Shown here piece by piece: positions 53,048-61,497 of a stretch of DNA of 64,000 nt. Both the position numbers and the translations under genes were made by a program. Source of the DNA: Paenibacillus sp. AN1007 (GTDB lineage Bacteria > Bacillota > Bacilli > Paenibacillales > Paenibacillaceae). The stretch's first letter is position 1. Each line of letters opens with the position of its first letter. The notes under the pieces were generated by a model that worked only from the letters and a program-made list of their open reading frames with translations, was not told where the DNA came from and ran no database searches. The stretch is from assembly GCF_040702995.1 (NCBI RefSeq), contig NZ_CP159992.1, positions 4,427,501 to 4,491,500 of the forward strand, given 5' to 3'.

Positions 53048-53133
53048 GGGTAGTGAGGAAGTAAAAGCCATCTGCAGCTCGAGATAATTTGGTAATGAGA
53101 AGGTAAGTGCTGTTTGCGCCACGAGATATAATT
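53048..53133. repeat. Imperfect tandem repeat, period about 42 bp
   Basis: Two related units (GGTAGTGAGGAAGTAAAAGC and GGTAATGAGAAGGTAAGTGC, each ending near CGAGATATAATT) lie downstream of the hydrolase gene. Frames over it give repetitive peptides but no gene. Confidence 0.5.
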
Positions 53134-53302
53134 CACGCCGCTGCCCGCTAACTGAGCGGATTGGTGACATATTATAATAAGTTCTCTAGTTGAAAACACA
53201 ACAAACCACTGCTGCTCTGACCCGCCGGAAAGGTCGCGGACAAATCCTGGCATCTGAGGCTGGCTGAAAGCACCGAGTCATCGAGTTATTATTAGGTGTT
53301 AC

Positions 53303-53499
53303 GTTAACGATCTCAGATGACCTTATTTGGGGTACCTATGCCTTTTTACAATTCTAACGATTTCAGGAGACGCTATTTAGGCGAAATGTCCCCATTTCCC
53401 TGTGAAATCGGACCTTATTACCGAAATAACGTCTCTCGGAATCGTTACAATTTGAATGTGCTGCTAAATGCCTAAATAAGGTTTCCTGAGATCGTTAGC
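53303..53499. repeat. Nested inverted repeats of an AACGATYTCAGGAGACNYTATTT unit
   Basis: Four copies of a 23-bp unit, two on the plus strand (53306-53328, 53356-53378) and two on the minus (53446-53424, 53496-53474), arranged as nested palindromes. The outer pair matches over about 26 bp. A fifth partial copy (GGACCTTATTACC) is near the centre. No ORF. Confidence 0.75.
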
Positions 53500-53598
53500 G
53501 CTGCGTTGGATCATCATTTGCATGACTACGCGTATACTTCGGGACTGGAACTTCGCTCAGGTACAGCTGCGTTCGGGTACGGAGCTTCACTCGGATAC

Positions 53599-53636
53599 GA
53601 AAAAAATCTGAATACGATAAATTCGCATCCAGATTT
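53599..53636 (-). terminator. Intrinsic terminator after GH51 gene
   Basis: Minus-strand stem AAATCTG / CAGATTT with an inner GAAT / ATTC pairing, followed by TTTT. It lies 320 nt after the stop codon, so the GH51 mRNA has a long 3' UTR. Confidence 0.65.
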
Positions 53637-53954
53637 CTTTATTTACTTCAACTCTTGTTTCATTTTACTCCGTTCAGTTCAGTCCATCTTAATTCTTACT
53701 TCAGCTCACTCAGCTCTAACTTCAGTTCAATTCTCAGTTCTCACTTCTGTTCTCATTCCGATTTACCTTCTGCTCGTCTTCCTTCTGCTCTCGTCTTCCT
53801 TCAGCCTGACTCTACTGTCCGAACTCCAGCTTCACCGTACTTCAGCCTTGTCTGACTCGCCTTGGTTCACTTCAAACCCGAGACTTCATTTTACACCTGA
53901 TTTTCATTTACTATCGCCTGCAGACTGCCCTGCTGCCAATTCTTTCGAAGCCCT

Positions 53955-55460
53955 TTATTGCACTTTCAAACGAATCACGTTCCATGATGCTTTCGCCAAA
54001 CTTGCGCTAATCAGCGTATCGGATACCGCAGCTCCGCCGCGATTGTGCGGAACGACGCGATTCGGCTGTGCAGCTGTGTTGACTGCTTTCAAATCATCTG
54101 CTTCCAGAACGATATGCTCAATCAGAGTGCATTTGCCAAAGCTGCGCAGATCCACTTCAAGCGGCAGTGATTCCTGCAGGTAACGGTTAACCGCAAATAC
54201 GGTGACTTCACCCTGCTCCTCGTTATGCACCGCAATAGCCTCCAAATAAGGAACATCCGTAATTTGTTTTGTGTCGTATTTCGGTGACTGAATCAACGGT
54301 ACCAATGCCGTTCCACGACCATAAACGGATGCGTGCATAAATGGATAGAAGATCGTCTGCCTCCATGATCCTCCGCCCGTTTCCGTCATGATTGGAGCAA
54401 TAACGTTGACGAGCTGCGCCAGACACGCCATTTTGACCCGATCCGCATGTTTCAGCATACTGATCAGCATACAGCCCACCAAGAGTGCATCCTCGTGATT
54501 ATAGATGTCTTCGAGCTGCGGCGGAGCGATCTGCCACGGGTCCATTTTGGAGTCATTGTCGTGGGAGTGATACCAGACATTCCACTCATCGAAGGACAAA
54601 TGCATTGTTTTTTTGCTGCGTTTCTTCGCTTTGATATAATCACAAGTCGCTTTCACCGTATCGATAAAACGATCCATCTCCAAAGAGCGTGCCAGGAACG
54701 TTGGCGTATCATTATCCGGGTTCCCGTAATATTGGTGCAGAGACAGATACTCTACATGGTCATACGTATGATCCAGCACGGTTGCTTCCCAGTCCGGGAA
54801 GGAAGGCATGCCCAGATGCGAGCTTCCGCAGGCAACGAGTTCAATTGTTGGATCTGTCCATTTCATGACTTTGGCTGCTTCCGCAGCTGTGCGACCATAT
54901 TCCTCGGCTGTTTTGTGGCCGATCTGCCAAGGACCGTCCATCTCATTCCCCAGACACCAGGTTTTCACACCATGCGGCTGCTTGTATCCGTGCTTGATCC
55001 GAAGATCACTGTAATACGAGCCTTCCGGATGGTTGCTGTATTCTACGATATTACGCGCAGCATCGACACCGCGCGTTCCCAGGTTCACCGCCATCATGAC
55101 TTCGGAGTTCGCTTGTTTGGCCCAATCTACAAATTCATTAAAACCGAATTCATTCGTTTCAACCGTCCGCCATGCCAGTTCCAGCCTGCGTTTACGCTCA
55201 GACACCGGTCCGACGCTGTCCTCCCAATTGTAACCGGATACAAAATTACCGCCCGGATAACGCACAATCGGTACCTGCAGCTCCTTCACCATCTCCAATA
55301 CGTCTGTGCGGAAACCCTGCTCATTCGCTGAAGCATGACCCGGCTCATAAATTCCACCGTATACAGCACGTCCCAGATGCTCAATAAATGACCCATACAG
55401 ACGCTTATCTACTTCGCCAATCGTAAAATCTTTATCTACCGTCATTTTCGCTTTTTCCAT
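53955..55460 (-). CDS. abfA: GH51 alpha-L-arabinofuranosidase
   Basis: A 501-residue intracellular enzyme that removes arabinose from arabinan and arabinoxylan oligosaccharides. The general acid/base Glu is in WCLGNEMDGPWQIG and the nucleophile Glu in MHLSFDEWNVWYHS. Other GH51 blocks: GSFIEHLGRAVYGGIYEPGH, VRYPGGNFVSGYNWED and SEVMMAVNLGTRG. No signal peptide, length as for family members (about 500). The ATG at 55460 has AGGGGG 12 nt upstream. It is divergent from the copy 2 regulator. Confidence 0.96.
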   Translation of the reverse strand: MEKAKMTVDKDFTIGEVDKRLYGSFIEHLGRAVYGGIYEPGHASANEQGFRTDVLEMVKELQVPIVRYPGGNFVSGYNWEDSVGPVSERKRRLELAWRTVETNEFGFNEFVDWAKQANSEVMMAVNLGTRGVDAARNIVEYSNHPEGSYYSDLRIKHGYKQPHGVKTWCLGNEMDGPWQIGHKTAEEYGRTAAEAAKVMKWTDPTIELVACGSSHLGMPSFPDWEATVLDHTYDHVEYLSLHQYYGNPDNDTPTFLARSLEMDRFIDTVKATCDYIKAKKRSKKTMHLSFDEWNVWYHSHDNDSKMDPWQIAPPQLEDIYNHEDALLVGCMLISMLKHADRVKMACLAQLVNVIAPIMTETGGGSWRQTIFYPFMHASVYGRGTALVPLIQSPKYDTKQITDVPYLEAIAVHNEEQGEVTVFAVNRYLQESLPLEVDLRSFGKCTLIEHIVLEADDLKAVNTAAQPNRVVPHNRGGAAVSDTLISASLAKASWNVIRLKVQ

Positions 55461-55638
55461 GAATGATCTCATCCCCCTAAGATTAATATAAAAATTAATT
55501 GATATTCTATGGATCAACGTTCATATTTATATTAAAATCGATAACAACACATATTTCAACCCGAAATGCGAAAAATATTATTCTTTTCATTGAATTTATG
55601 TTTAACTTAATTCTATAAATGAAATTGGAGGAACACCT

Positions 55639-56562
55639 GTGATCAGAGCAAATACCGATGCCGAATGGCTTCCTTTATATGAGGCACTTGCAAGCGAGGT
55701 CCGTCTGCAAATCATCCGCCTTGTTGCGGATAAACCGATGAATGTGAAAGACATTGCCGCTTCACTCGGTCTGAGCAGTGCAATTGTTACTATGCATGTC
55801 CGCAAACTTCAGGATGTAGGCATTATTCAGTCCAAAATGGTACGCAAGGATGGGGGCACGCACAAAATGAACAGCCTGGCCGTCGACTGGATCGGCATCT
55901 CCATGCCTCAGGACAGCGGGGTATCCCGCAAGTTTCACGAAGTATCCGTGCCTGTCGGTCACTATACACATTTTGACGTGTATCCTACATGCGGTTTAGC
56001 CACATCAGACCATGTCATCGGTCAGTATGATGACCCCCGTTATTTTTTGGACCCGGACCGGATGCACGCGCATATTCTGTGGTTTGGACGCGGGTTTGTC
56101 GAGTATAAAATTCCAAACTATATGCTGACTGGACAGCAGATTGACGCGATCGAACTGTCGCTGGAGATCGGCTCTGAAGCGCCATCCGTAAATCCAAACT
56201 GGCCTTCCGATATCACGTTCACACTGAACGGCGTTCGATTGGGCGAATGGACCAGCCCAGGCGACTCCGGCAATGGACGCGGCATATTTACGCCTGACTG
56301 GTGGAGCGATATTGTCAATCAGTACGGTATGCTCAAAGTGCTGCGTATAACCAACGAAGGAACGTTTATCGACGGGCAGCATCTGTCGAGCATTACACTC
56401 GCAGACATTCCGGTAGAGCGTAATCAGTGGACTTTACGCCTTTCTGTGGAGGAGGACGCCCGACATGTGGGCGGAATGACACTATACGGCGAGGGATTTG
56501 GCAACTATAACCAGGATATTTTGTTCCGATTGTTCTATCACGACGGAATTCCGGCAATGTGA
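55639..56562 (+). CDS. Winged-helix regulator with large C-terminal domain (copy 2)
   Basis: A 307-residue paralogue of the protein at 42172-43089. Winged helix: EALASEVRLQIIRLVADKPM and LGLSSAIVTMHVRKLQDVGI. The shared C-terminal domain has PTCGLATSDHVIGQYDDPRY, LEIGSEAPSV, EWTSPGDSGNGRG and NQYGMLKVLRITNEGTFIDG. The start is GTG with GGAGG upstream. It is divergent from abfA by 178 bp and probably regulates it. The conserved Trp, Gly and Asp positions of the C-terminal domain suggest a carbohydrate-binding-like beta sandwich; this is inference. Confidence 0.8.
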   Translation: MIRANTDAEWLPLYEALASEVRLQIIRLVADKPMNVKDIAASLGLSSAIVTMHVRKLQDVGIIQSKMVRKDGGTHKMNSLAVDWIGISMPQDSGVSRKFHEVSVPVGHYTHFDVYPTCGLATSDHVIGQYDDPRYFLDPDRMHAHILWFGRGFVEYKIPNYMLTGQQIDAIELSLEIGSEAPSVNPNWPSDITFTLNGVRLGEWTSPGDSGNGRGIFTPDWWSDIVNQYGMLKVLRITNEGTFIDGQHLSSITLADIPVERNQWTLRLSVEEDARHVGGMTLYGEGFGNYNQDILFRLFYHDGIPAM

Positions 56563-56587
56563 ACCGCAGCAAATACTAAACGTAAAA

Positions 56588-56635
56588 ACACCTTGCCTCT
56601 GTTAAGTTCACAGCAAAAATGCAAGGTGTATTTGT
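56588..56635 (+). terminator. Intrinsic terminator after copy 2 regulator
   Basis: Stem AACACCTTGC / GCAAGGTGT with a long loop, followed by ATTTGTT. Confidence 0.65.
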
Positions 56636-56756
56636 TCAATTCCGTATACGGTAAGCTTACGCATCTCGGCTAATGCACGGCTCGTTCTCAGCATTTGTGC
56701 TGTGGCATGCTGTTTTGCACTTTGCTTCTCCGCACTTAGCCGCTTTCAGCTTGTCC

Positions 56757-57575
56757 TTACAGCGCACTTCCACCAAACAGGAAGCGGTATTCCCAATGTT
56801 TTCCGGCAATATCACTGATCGTCACACCACCGCCAGCGTTGGAGTATGTATGCAGTATTTTACCATTTCCCAGATAAATTCCCGTATGTGTAATGACTGC
56901 CCGTGATTTGTTCACACCGTTGTAGGCTGATGCCGAGGTGCCTTTGTACGACATAAAGTACATCAAATCACCACGTTTCAGGTTTTTCCAATTGGTTTTG
57001 ACTGTGCCTTTCTTCTTTACATAGTCCCCTTGTTGGCGTGAGTCAGCAGGAAGTGTAATGCCCAATCCATCGATAAAAGCCCGCCGTACAAAGCTGGAGC
57101 AGTCAAACATTGCCGTACTATTGCGGTCTGCTCCATGTTTATAAGGCGTTCCCATGTACTTCATTCCGGCTGCAATGACCTTCTCTACAGCGGTACTTCC
57201 TTTAACCGTTGAGCCAGAAGCAGAACTGTTTGAAACATTAGTACTGGTACTTCCTGATGCTGTCCCCCCGCTTACAGTCTGCGTGTATTTGGATGAAGAC
57301 GATATATAACCTGTCCGATTAGACGAGTCTTTAATTTTGTACCAATCCGAGCCGGATTGCTCAAGCACGGTTAACGTTTCTCCTTTGGAGACCATACGAA
57401 TAACTTTGCCTGATGACGTTGGTGTGGTTCGAAGGTTTACACCCCAGATGACTTTTACTTTCGATTGATCTGCCGCCGCTGCGGATACCTGTTCTGTGAG
57501 CGATGCCGTTGTAAGACTTCCCATCAGCAATGCTGCTGTTACACCTGCCGTAACAATGGTATTCTTCCAGTTCAT
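56757..57575 (-). CDS. Secreted NlpC/P60 peptidoglycan endopeptidase with SH3 domain
   Basis: A 272-residue cell wall hydrolase. Signal peptide residues 1-33. A bacterial SH3 domain (about 40-98: VIWGVNLRTTPTSSGKVIRM, then DWYKIKDSSNRTGYISSSSK) binds the wall. A Ser/Gly/Thr linker leads to the NlpC/P60 domain with catalytic Cys in AMFDCSSFVRRAF and His in VITHTGIYLGNGKILHTY. It cuts stem peptides, typically between D-Glu and the diamino acid. A single gene; it converges with the copy 2 regulator gene. Confidence 0.93.
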   Translation of the reverse strand: MNWKNTIVTAGVTAALLMGSLTTASLTEQVSAAAADQSKVKVIWGVNLRTTPTSSGKVIRMVSKGETLTVLEQSGSDWYKIKDSSNRTGYISSSSKYTQTVSGGTASGSTSTNVSNSSASGSTVKGSTAVEKVIAAGMKYMGTPYKHGADRNSTAMFDCSSFVRRAFIDGLGITLPADSRQQGDYVKKKGTVKTNWKNLKRGDLMYFMSYKGTSASAYNGVNKSRAVITHTGIYLGNGKILHTYSNAGGGVTISDIAGKHWEYRFLFGGSAL

Positions 57576-58148
57576 GATGTCGTGCCCCTCCGGATATTAC
57601 AAAATTTTAACCAAGAAGACATCTTCCCGGCTCGCCTTATTGTAAACGGGCATTCCACAACGTTCATCAGCCCAAAGTCCTGCAAGGATTCAGAGCACTT
57701 TGAGCATATCGAATCAGGGAAAACGTTCTTTGACTGGAAAAATAGAACACAAACTACACGGGATTAAAGGTTAAATTATTGTAACCAATTGATACACCTC
57801 GGGTTTCTGCGTTTTGCTTAAGCAGATCTCCTGTTTCTCACACATCCAACCTATGTCCTAGATTTTAATAATTCTTCTGAACCAATTGGAAAACATTACT
57901 ACGTTTCAATTCACTTCAATCTGGAATCCACCCTTCGCAAATGAAAATATATGTCTTTAAACAACGTGAAGAACCGGAGATTTCTCCCCGGTTCTTCACC
58001 TACTGCGTCTGTTCAATGAGTCTGTTCTTACTCATGCCGCACCCACTAAACCCACGGAATAATTTAAACGGCTGAATAATCTTTCGGACGTTCCGTTCCC
58101 GGCCCCAATTCCTGAAACCAGCCCTGATCATTCAGCTTTTTGCCGGAT
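57576..58148. other. Gap between GH48 gene and NlpC/P60 gene
   Basis: About 570 bp without a credible gene. A hairpin GTGAAGAACCGG / CCGGTTCTTCAC lies at 57965-57998 but lacks a T-tract. A minus-strand reading frame after the GH48 stop (DQGWFQELGPGTERPKDYSA) looks like a protein end but has no start. Confidence 0.5.
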
Positions 58149-61100
58149 TTATGGCTCCATGCCCCACACTTTCACACCATCTTGGTACGCTGTCACTTTA
58201 GTCCAGGCACCAAATGCTGTTTGAGTGCCATCGAAGGAATAATCATTCGATTGATCAAAATTCGTCCAGTTGTTCTTGGAGGAACGTGTCTGAATGATCC
58301 CCGTTTCAGCACCTGCTTCCAAGCTGCCTGCACCAGCAGTAAAGCTGATCTCCAGATACGTATCTGCCGTTCCTTTGGCTGGCTCGACTGCTGCAAAGCT
58401 CCCCTTCACATTCGCACTGCCAATCTGTGCATAGTCACACCAGAAGGTCAGATCCGCGGAACTATCTTTGGTAAAGTAATAACGAAGCTTCACTTTGCTC
58501 AGATCGATCGCGGTTGTTCCTGTATTTCTCAGGTTGAATTGCGGCGTAAGCGCATTGCCAGAAGCGCCCGAGCCTCCATTACGGTACTGCACTTCCAGTG
58601 TTCCGGTTGAAATCGGAGCAGCGGTTGGCGTCAGTACAATTACATTGGAATTCGTCTGACCATCCGCGTTGATGGCAACCACTCGGTAATTATAGGCTGT
58701 TCCATTCACTGCCGCTGCATCGGTATACGTCAGTGCCGTCAGATCAGCCGCAAGATCAACATATGCCCCGCTGCCTGTGGAGCGCTGCACAGTATACGTC
58801 GCGGCTCCGGTAGAAGCCGTCCAGTTCAGCACAGCCTGTGCATCTCCAGCTGTTCCACTTAGGGTGAAGGCACCTGGTACACTCACGCCATCCTGAGGTG
58901 TTGCTGTAACCTGTGCCGAAGGTGCAGACTCACCAACACTGTTCACTGCGCTGATGACATAATAATAAGCCTTTCCATTCGTCAATCCGGTGTCTGTGAA
59001 GGTTAAACCGCTAACACCAGTCGCTACAGAAGTATACGGACCACCGTTCACTTCTGCACGCTTCACCGTATACGAAGATGCCCCTGCTGCGGCTTTCCAG
59101 TTCAGAACGATTTGTTCGTCACCGCCAGCTGCCGTTACGCCGGCAGGTGCAGCGGGTACTTCAACTCCTGGTGTGTCGCTGTCACCAAGGAGGCGGTCAA
59201 ATTCGCCATAAGCGGTAGCCATATCAACCTGTGACCAGAAACGGTGATACGTAAAGGTAGGTGCACCATTTTCCCACTGTTTCGTCGTTGGATTGTAAGA
59301 GGTTTTGTACTTATTCTCGAGATAAGCCCAAGCCGGGTCTTGCTTGATCGCTGGACGCAGATCGGAGTATCCAATATACACACCGTTTCCGCCTTTGGCC
59401 GGATCCGAAGGTACGCCTGCATTGCCCGGAATTGTATTGCCTTGACCGAATTTACCCGACCAATTCGCCGGAAGATAGATTTCTTTGGCGAAGTAGCGGA
59501 AGTAGTCTTTGCGCTCCTCTTCTGTCACGATCCCTACACCGTCATTGTAATCCCAAGCCGTATCGAGTAATGTCTGAGCCAAGTCCTTGGCCTCCTGACC
59601 TTTCGCACTCAACGTACCATTCTCTGCTTCCGTTCCAGCAGCAAAGAACGTCAGCGCTTTGATATAACTTCCAAGCACGCCAGTATCCTGTACCGGATCT
59701 TTGGTAATCGCGTGGAAGTTTGGATTATTCGTATACGTGCTGAATCCATTCCATTTATCGGGCTGTCCCTGCCATTCCTGGCCACCTGGAATCCAGAACT
59801 CGCCCGGAGCCGGGGTTGTCGCTACCTCAACATTGGTGCCACCGAGAATACGCTGTCCAGCTGCATTCAGATAGTAACCTTGATCATCCGTTACAGGGCG
59901 TTCACCGGCAAATACATAATCTTTCGTCCAGTCAACCCATTTGGTAATGACCTTCTTGGCCATCTGGAAGTTCTCGGATGTCAGGTCACCACTCTCTGCG
60001 AGAATATAATACATCTCGGCTACACGCTCCAGCGGCCAAGCCTGGAATCCGAACCATGTGTTGGAATCCGGATCACGGTATACCGGAGCTTCCTGATAGG
60101 CCATGTCATAGAACGTGCTGACTCCTGCAGGGTAAGCTGCGTAGGAACCGCCAATACTGTTGGTTGCTCCGCCACCAATTGCACCTTCATGGGATTGGAG
60201 CCAAGTGTAGAATTCGAGCTGGCGCTTTAACGTTGCATTCCAGTCTGCTTTCGCTGTAGGCGAATCAGGGATCAAACCTCCTGCGGGATCAGACAAGGCA
60301 TAGGCTGCAACCGGATTTTGATAGGCTTGGTGAGTATGGCTCGCTCCAATACGCCATGCCCAGTCCCCGCCTTGGCCCAATCCGCCACCCCATGACGTGT
60401 ACCAAGCCATGAGATACATGTTGGAATCTTTACCTGTACCTGCGGTCGGTGTCCCGTTCTTCGCACTTCCGACCTTCTGGAAGTACTTGTCGTACATGCC
60501 ATACCGCAGATAGTCGCCCATCTTCTTCGCTTTATCCAGATATTCCGAGTTGTTGTACCCCATCTCTTTCGCCCAATACAGTACCTGAACCGCACGTGCA
60601 TCGGCATCTGTCGCGTTGGTGTAACGCCACTGTGCTGACGGTGCCTGATTTTCCTTGGTAAACAAACTCATGAAACCTTCGCCCGGTTTACCAAATGACT
60701 TATCATCCTGGGATGGATGAGGAATGGCCTCCCATACTGACTCCTGTTCGCCGCGCTGGAACGTATTCACATACGTTGTCGTGTGGGATGGATTCAGCAG
60801 ATTTCCGTATTTATACCAGTTATCCACGTCAATAAGCCAGTGCATCAGATAGGTCTGATTATCGCCATAGGTTGCCTTGAGTTCAGCATCCAGCGGGTCC
60901 TTACCGGCTGCATATTGACCGTTCAGATTGGATGGATATTGGTCAGGAAACGGTTTTTCCCCTGCATATGTTGCAGGACTGTTTGGATTATAAAAGCTCA
61001 TGGTTGGCTGTTCTTCCTTGCCATCCCCTTCGTTGACCGGAATAATGTACTTCTCCATGTTATCCCAGGCCGCCTCCAGTTTGGACCAGTCTCCCGTATA

Positions 61101-61424
61101 GTGACCGTACATGGTTTCTAACCACAACCAGTAACTGTACGCCTCCGATGTAGACATATGACCATAATCCGGTGCTTCACTCAGCAGCGTTTCAATCGAG
61201 TGATACGGAATACCTTCTGGAGAAAAGTATCCGTTTGCCGGGTCTTTCAATTGATCGTACAATTGCAGAAAGCGGGCTTCATTGACACCTTCAGCCTGAA
61301 CTTCAATGGCCTGATCCGCGGCATTCGCCGGTTGAGGATAAGCCCAGAGGCCCGTGTAACCCGTCAGCATGACGGTTCCCGCCAGCATGGCAGTTAAACT
61401 CTTTTTTGCAGCTGTTTTCAACAT
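58149..61424 (-). CDS. GH48 cellulase with two FN3 domains and CBM3
   Basis: A 1091-residue secreted processive cellulase. Signal peptide about residues 1-36. The GH48 catalytic domain spans about 40-740 (ARFLQLYDQLKDPANGYFSP; YLMHWLIDVDNWYKYGN; DWAWRIGASHTHQAYQNPVA). Two FN3 modules (about 750-840 and 845-935) begin APAGVTAAGGDEQIVLNWKA and AFTLSGTAGDAQAVLNWTAS. A C-terminal CBM3 (about 940-1091) begins GTLEVQYRNGG and ends KVTAYQDGVKVWGMEP. It releases cellobiose from crystalline cellulose. It lies 73 nt downstream of the GH9 gene, an arrangement for synergy. Confidence 0.96.
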   Translation of the reverse strand: MLKTAAKKSLTAMLAGTVMLTGYTGLWAYPQPANAADQAIEVQAEGVNEARFLQLYDQLKDPANGYFSPEGIPYHSIETLLSEAPDYGHMSTSEAYSYWLWLETMYGHYTGDWSKLEAAWDNMEKYIIPVNEGDGKEEQPTMSFYNPNSPATYAGEKPFPDQYPSNLNGQYAAGKDPLDAELKATYGDNQTYLMHWLIDVDNWYKYGNLLNPSHTTTYVNTFQRGEQESVWEAIPHPSQDDKSFGKPGEGFMSLFTKENQAPSAQWRYTNATDADARAVQVLYWAKEMGYNNSEYLDKAKKMGDYLRYGMYDKYFQKVGSAKNGTPTAGTGKDSNMYLMAWYTSWGGGLGQGGDWAWRIGASHTHQAYQNPVAAYALSDPAGGLIPDSPTAKADWNATLKRQLEFYTWLQSHEGAIGGGATNSIGGSYAAYPAGVSTFYDMAYQEAPVYRDPDSNTWFGFQAWPLERVAEMYYILAESGDLTSENFQMAKKVITKWVDWTKDYVFAGERPVTDDQGYYLNAAGQRILGGTNVEVATTPAPGEFWIPGGQEWQGQPDKWNGFSTYTNNPNFHAITKDPVQDTGVLGSYIKALTFFAAGTEAENGTLSAKGQEAKDLAQTLLDTAWDYNDGVGIVTEEERKDYFRYFAKEIYLPANWSGKFGQGNTIPGNAGVPSDPAKGGNGVYIGYSDLRPAIKQDPAWAYLENKYKTSYNPTTKQWENGAPTFTYHRFWSQVDMATAYGEFDRLLGDSDTPGVEVPAAPAGVTAAGGDEQIVLNWKAAAGASSYTVKRAEVNGGPYTSVATGVSGLTFTDTGLTNGKAYYYVISAVNSVGESAPSAQVTATPQDGVSVPGAFTLSGTAGDAQAVLNWTASTGAATYTVQRSTGSGAYVDLAADLTALTYTDAAAVNGTAYNYRVVAINADGQTNSNVIVLTPTAAPISTGTLEVQYRNGGSGASGNALTPQFNLRNTGTTAIDLSKVKLRYYFTKDSSADLTFWCDYAQIGSANVKGSFAAVEPAKGTADTYLEISFTAGAGSLEAGAETGIIQTRSSKNNWTNFDQSNDYSFDGTQTAFGAWTKVTAYQDGVKVWGMEP

Positions 61425-61497
61425 GAATATATACCTCCCTGGAATAGTGGAAATCGGATATCGATGCTGTTGGTCTGCCCATGCTGTAGTTGAGTAT

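Larger units (their letters stand above)
53134..53954. other. Gene-free stretch with palindromes, pyrimidine-rich tract and terminator
   Basis: About 820 bp. It holds nested inverted repeats at 53303-53499, the GH51 terminator at 53599-53636, and a pyrimidine-rich tract with TTCAGTTC/CAGCTC words at 53640-53900. An ORF over the latter is compositional, not a gene. Confidence 0.6.

Noticed and set aside
53506..54183. 225-codon plus-strand ORF beyond the GH51 stop
   Set aside because: Produced by a pyrimidine-rich tract and then antisense to GH51; low-complexity Ser/Leu/Thr protein without family features.
54447..55331. 294-codon plus-strand ORF
   Set aside because: Antisense to the GH51 gene with conserved catalytic motifs; a codon-bias shadow.
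58020..58148. Minus-strand reading frame after GH48 resembling a protein C-terminus
   Set aside because: No start codon, overlaps the GH48 end, and no family recognised.
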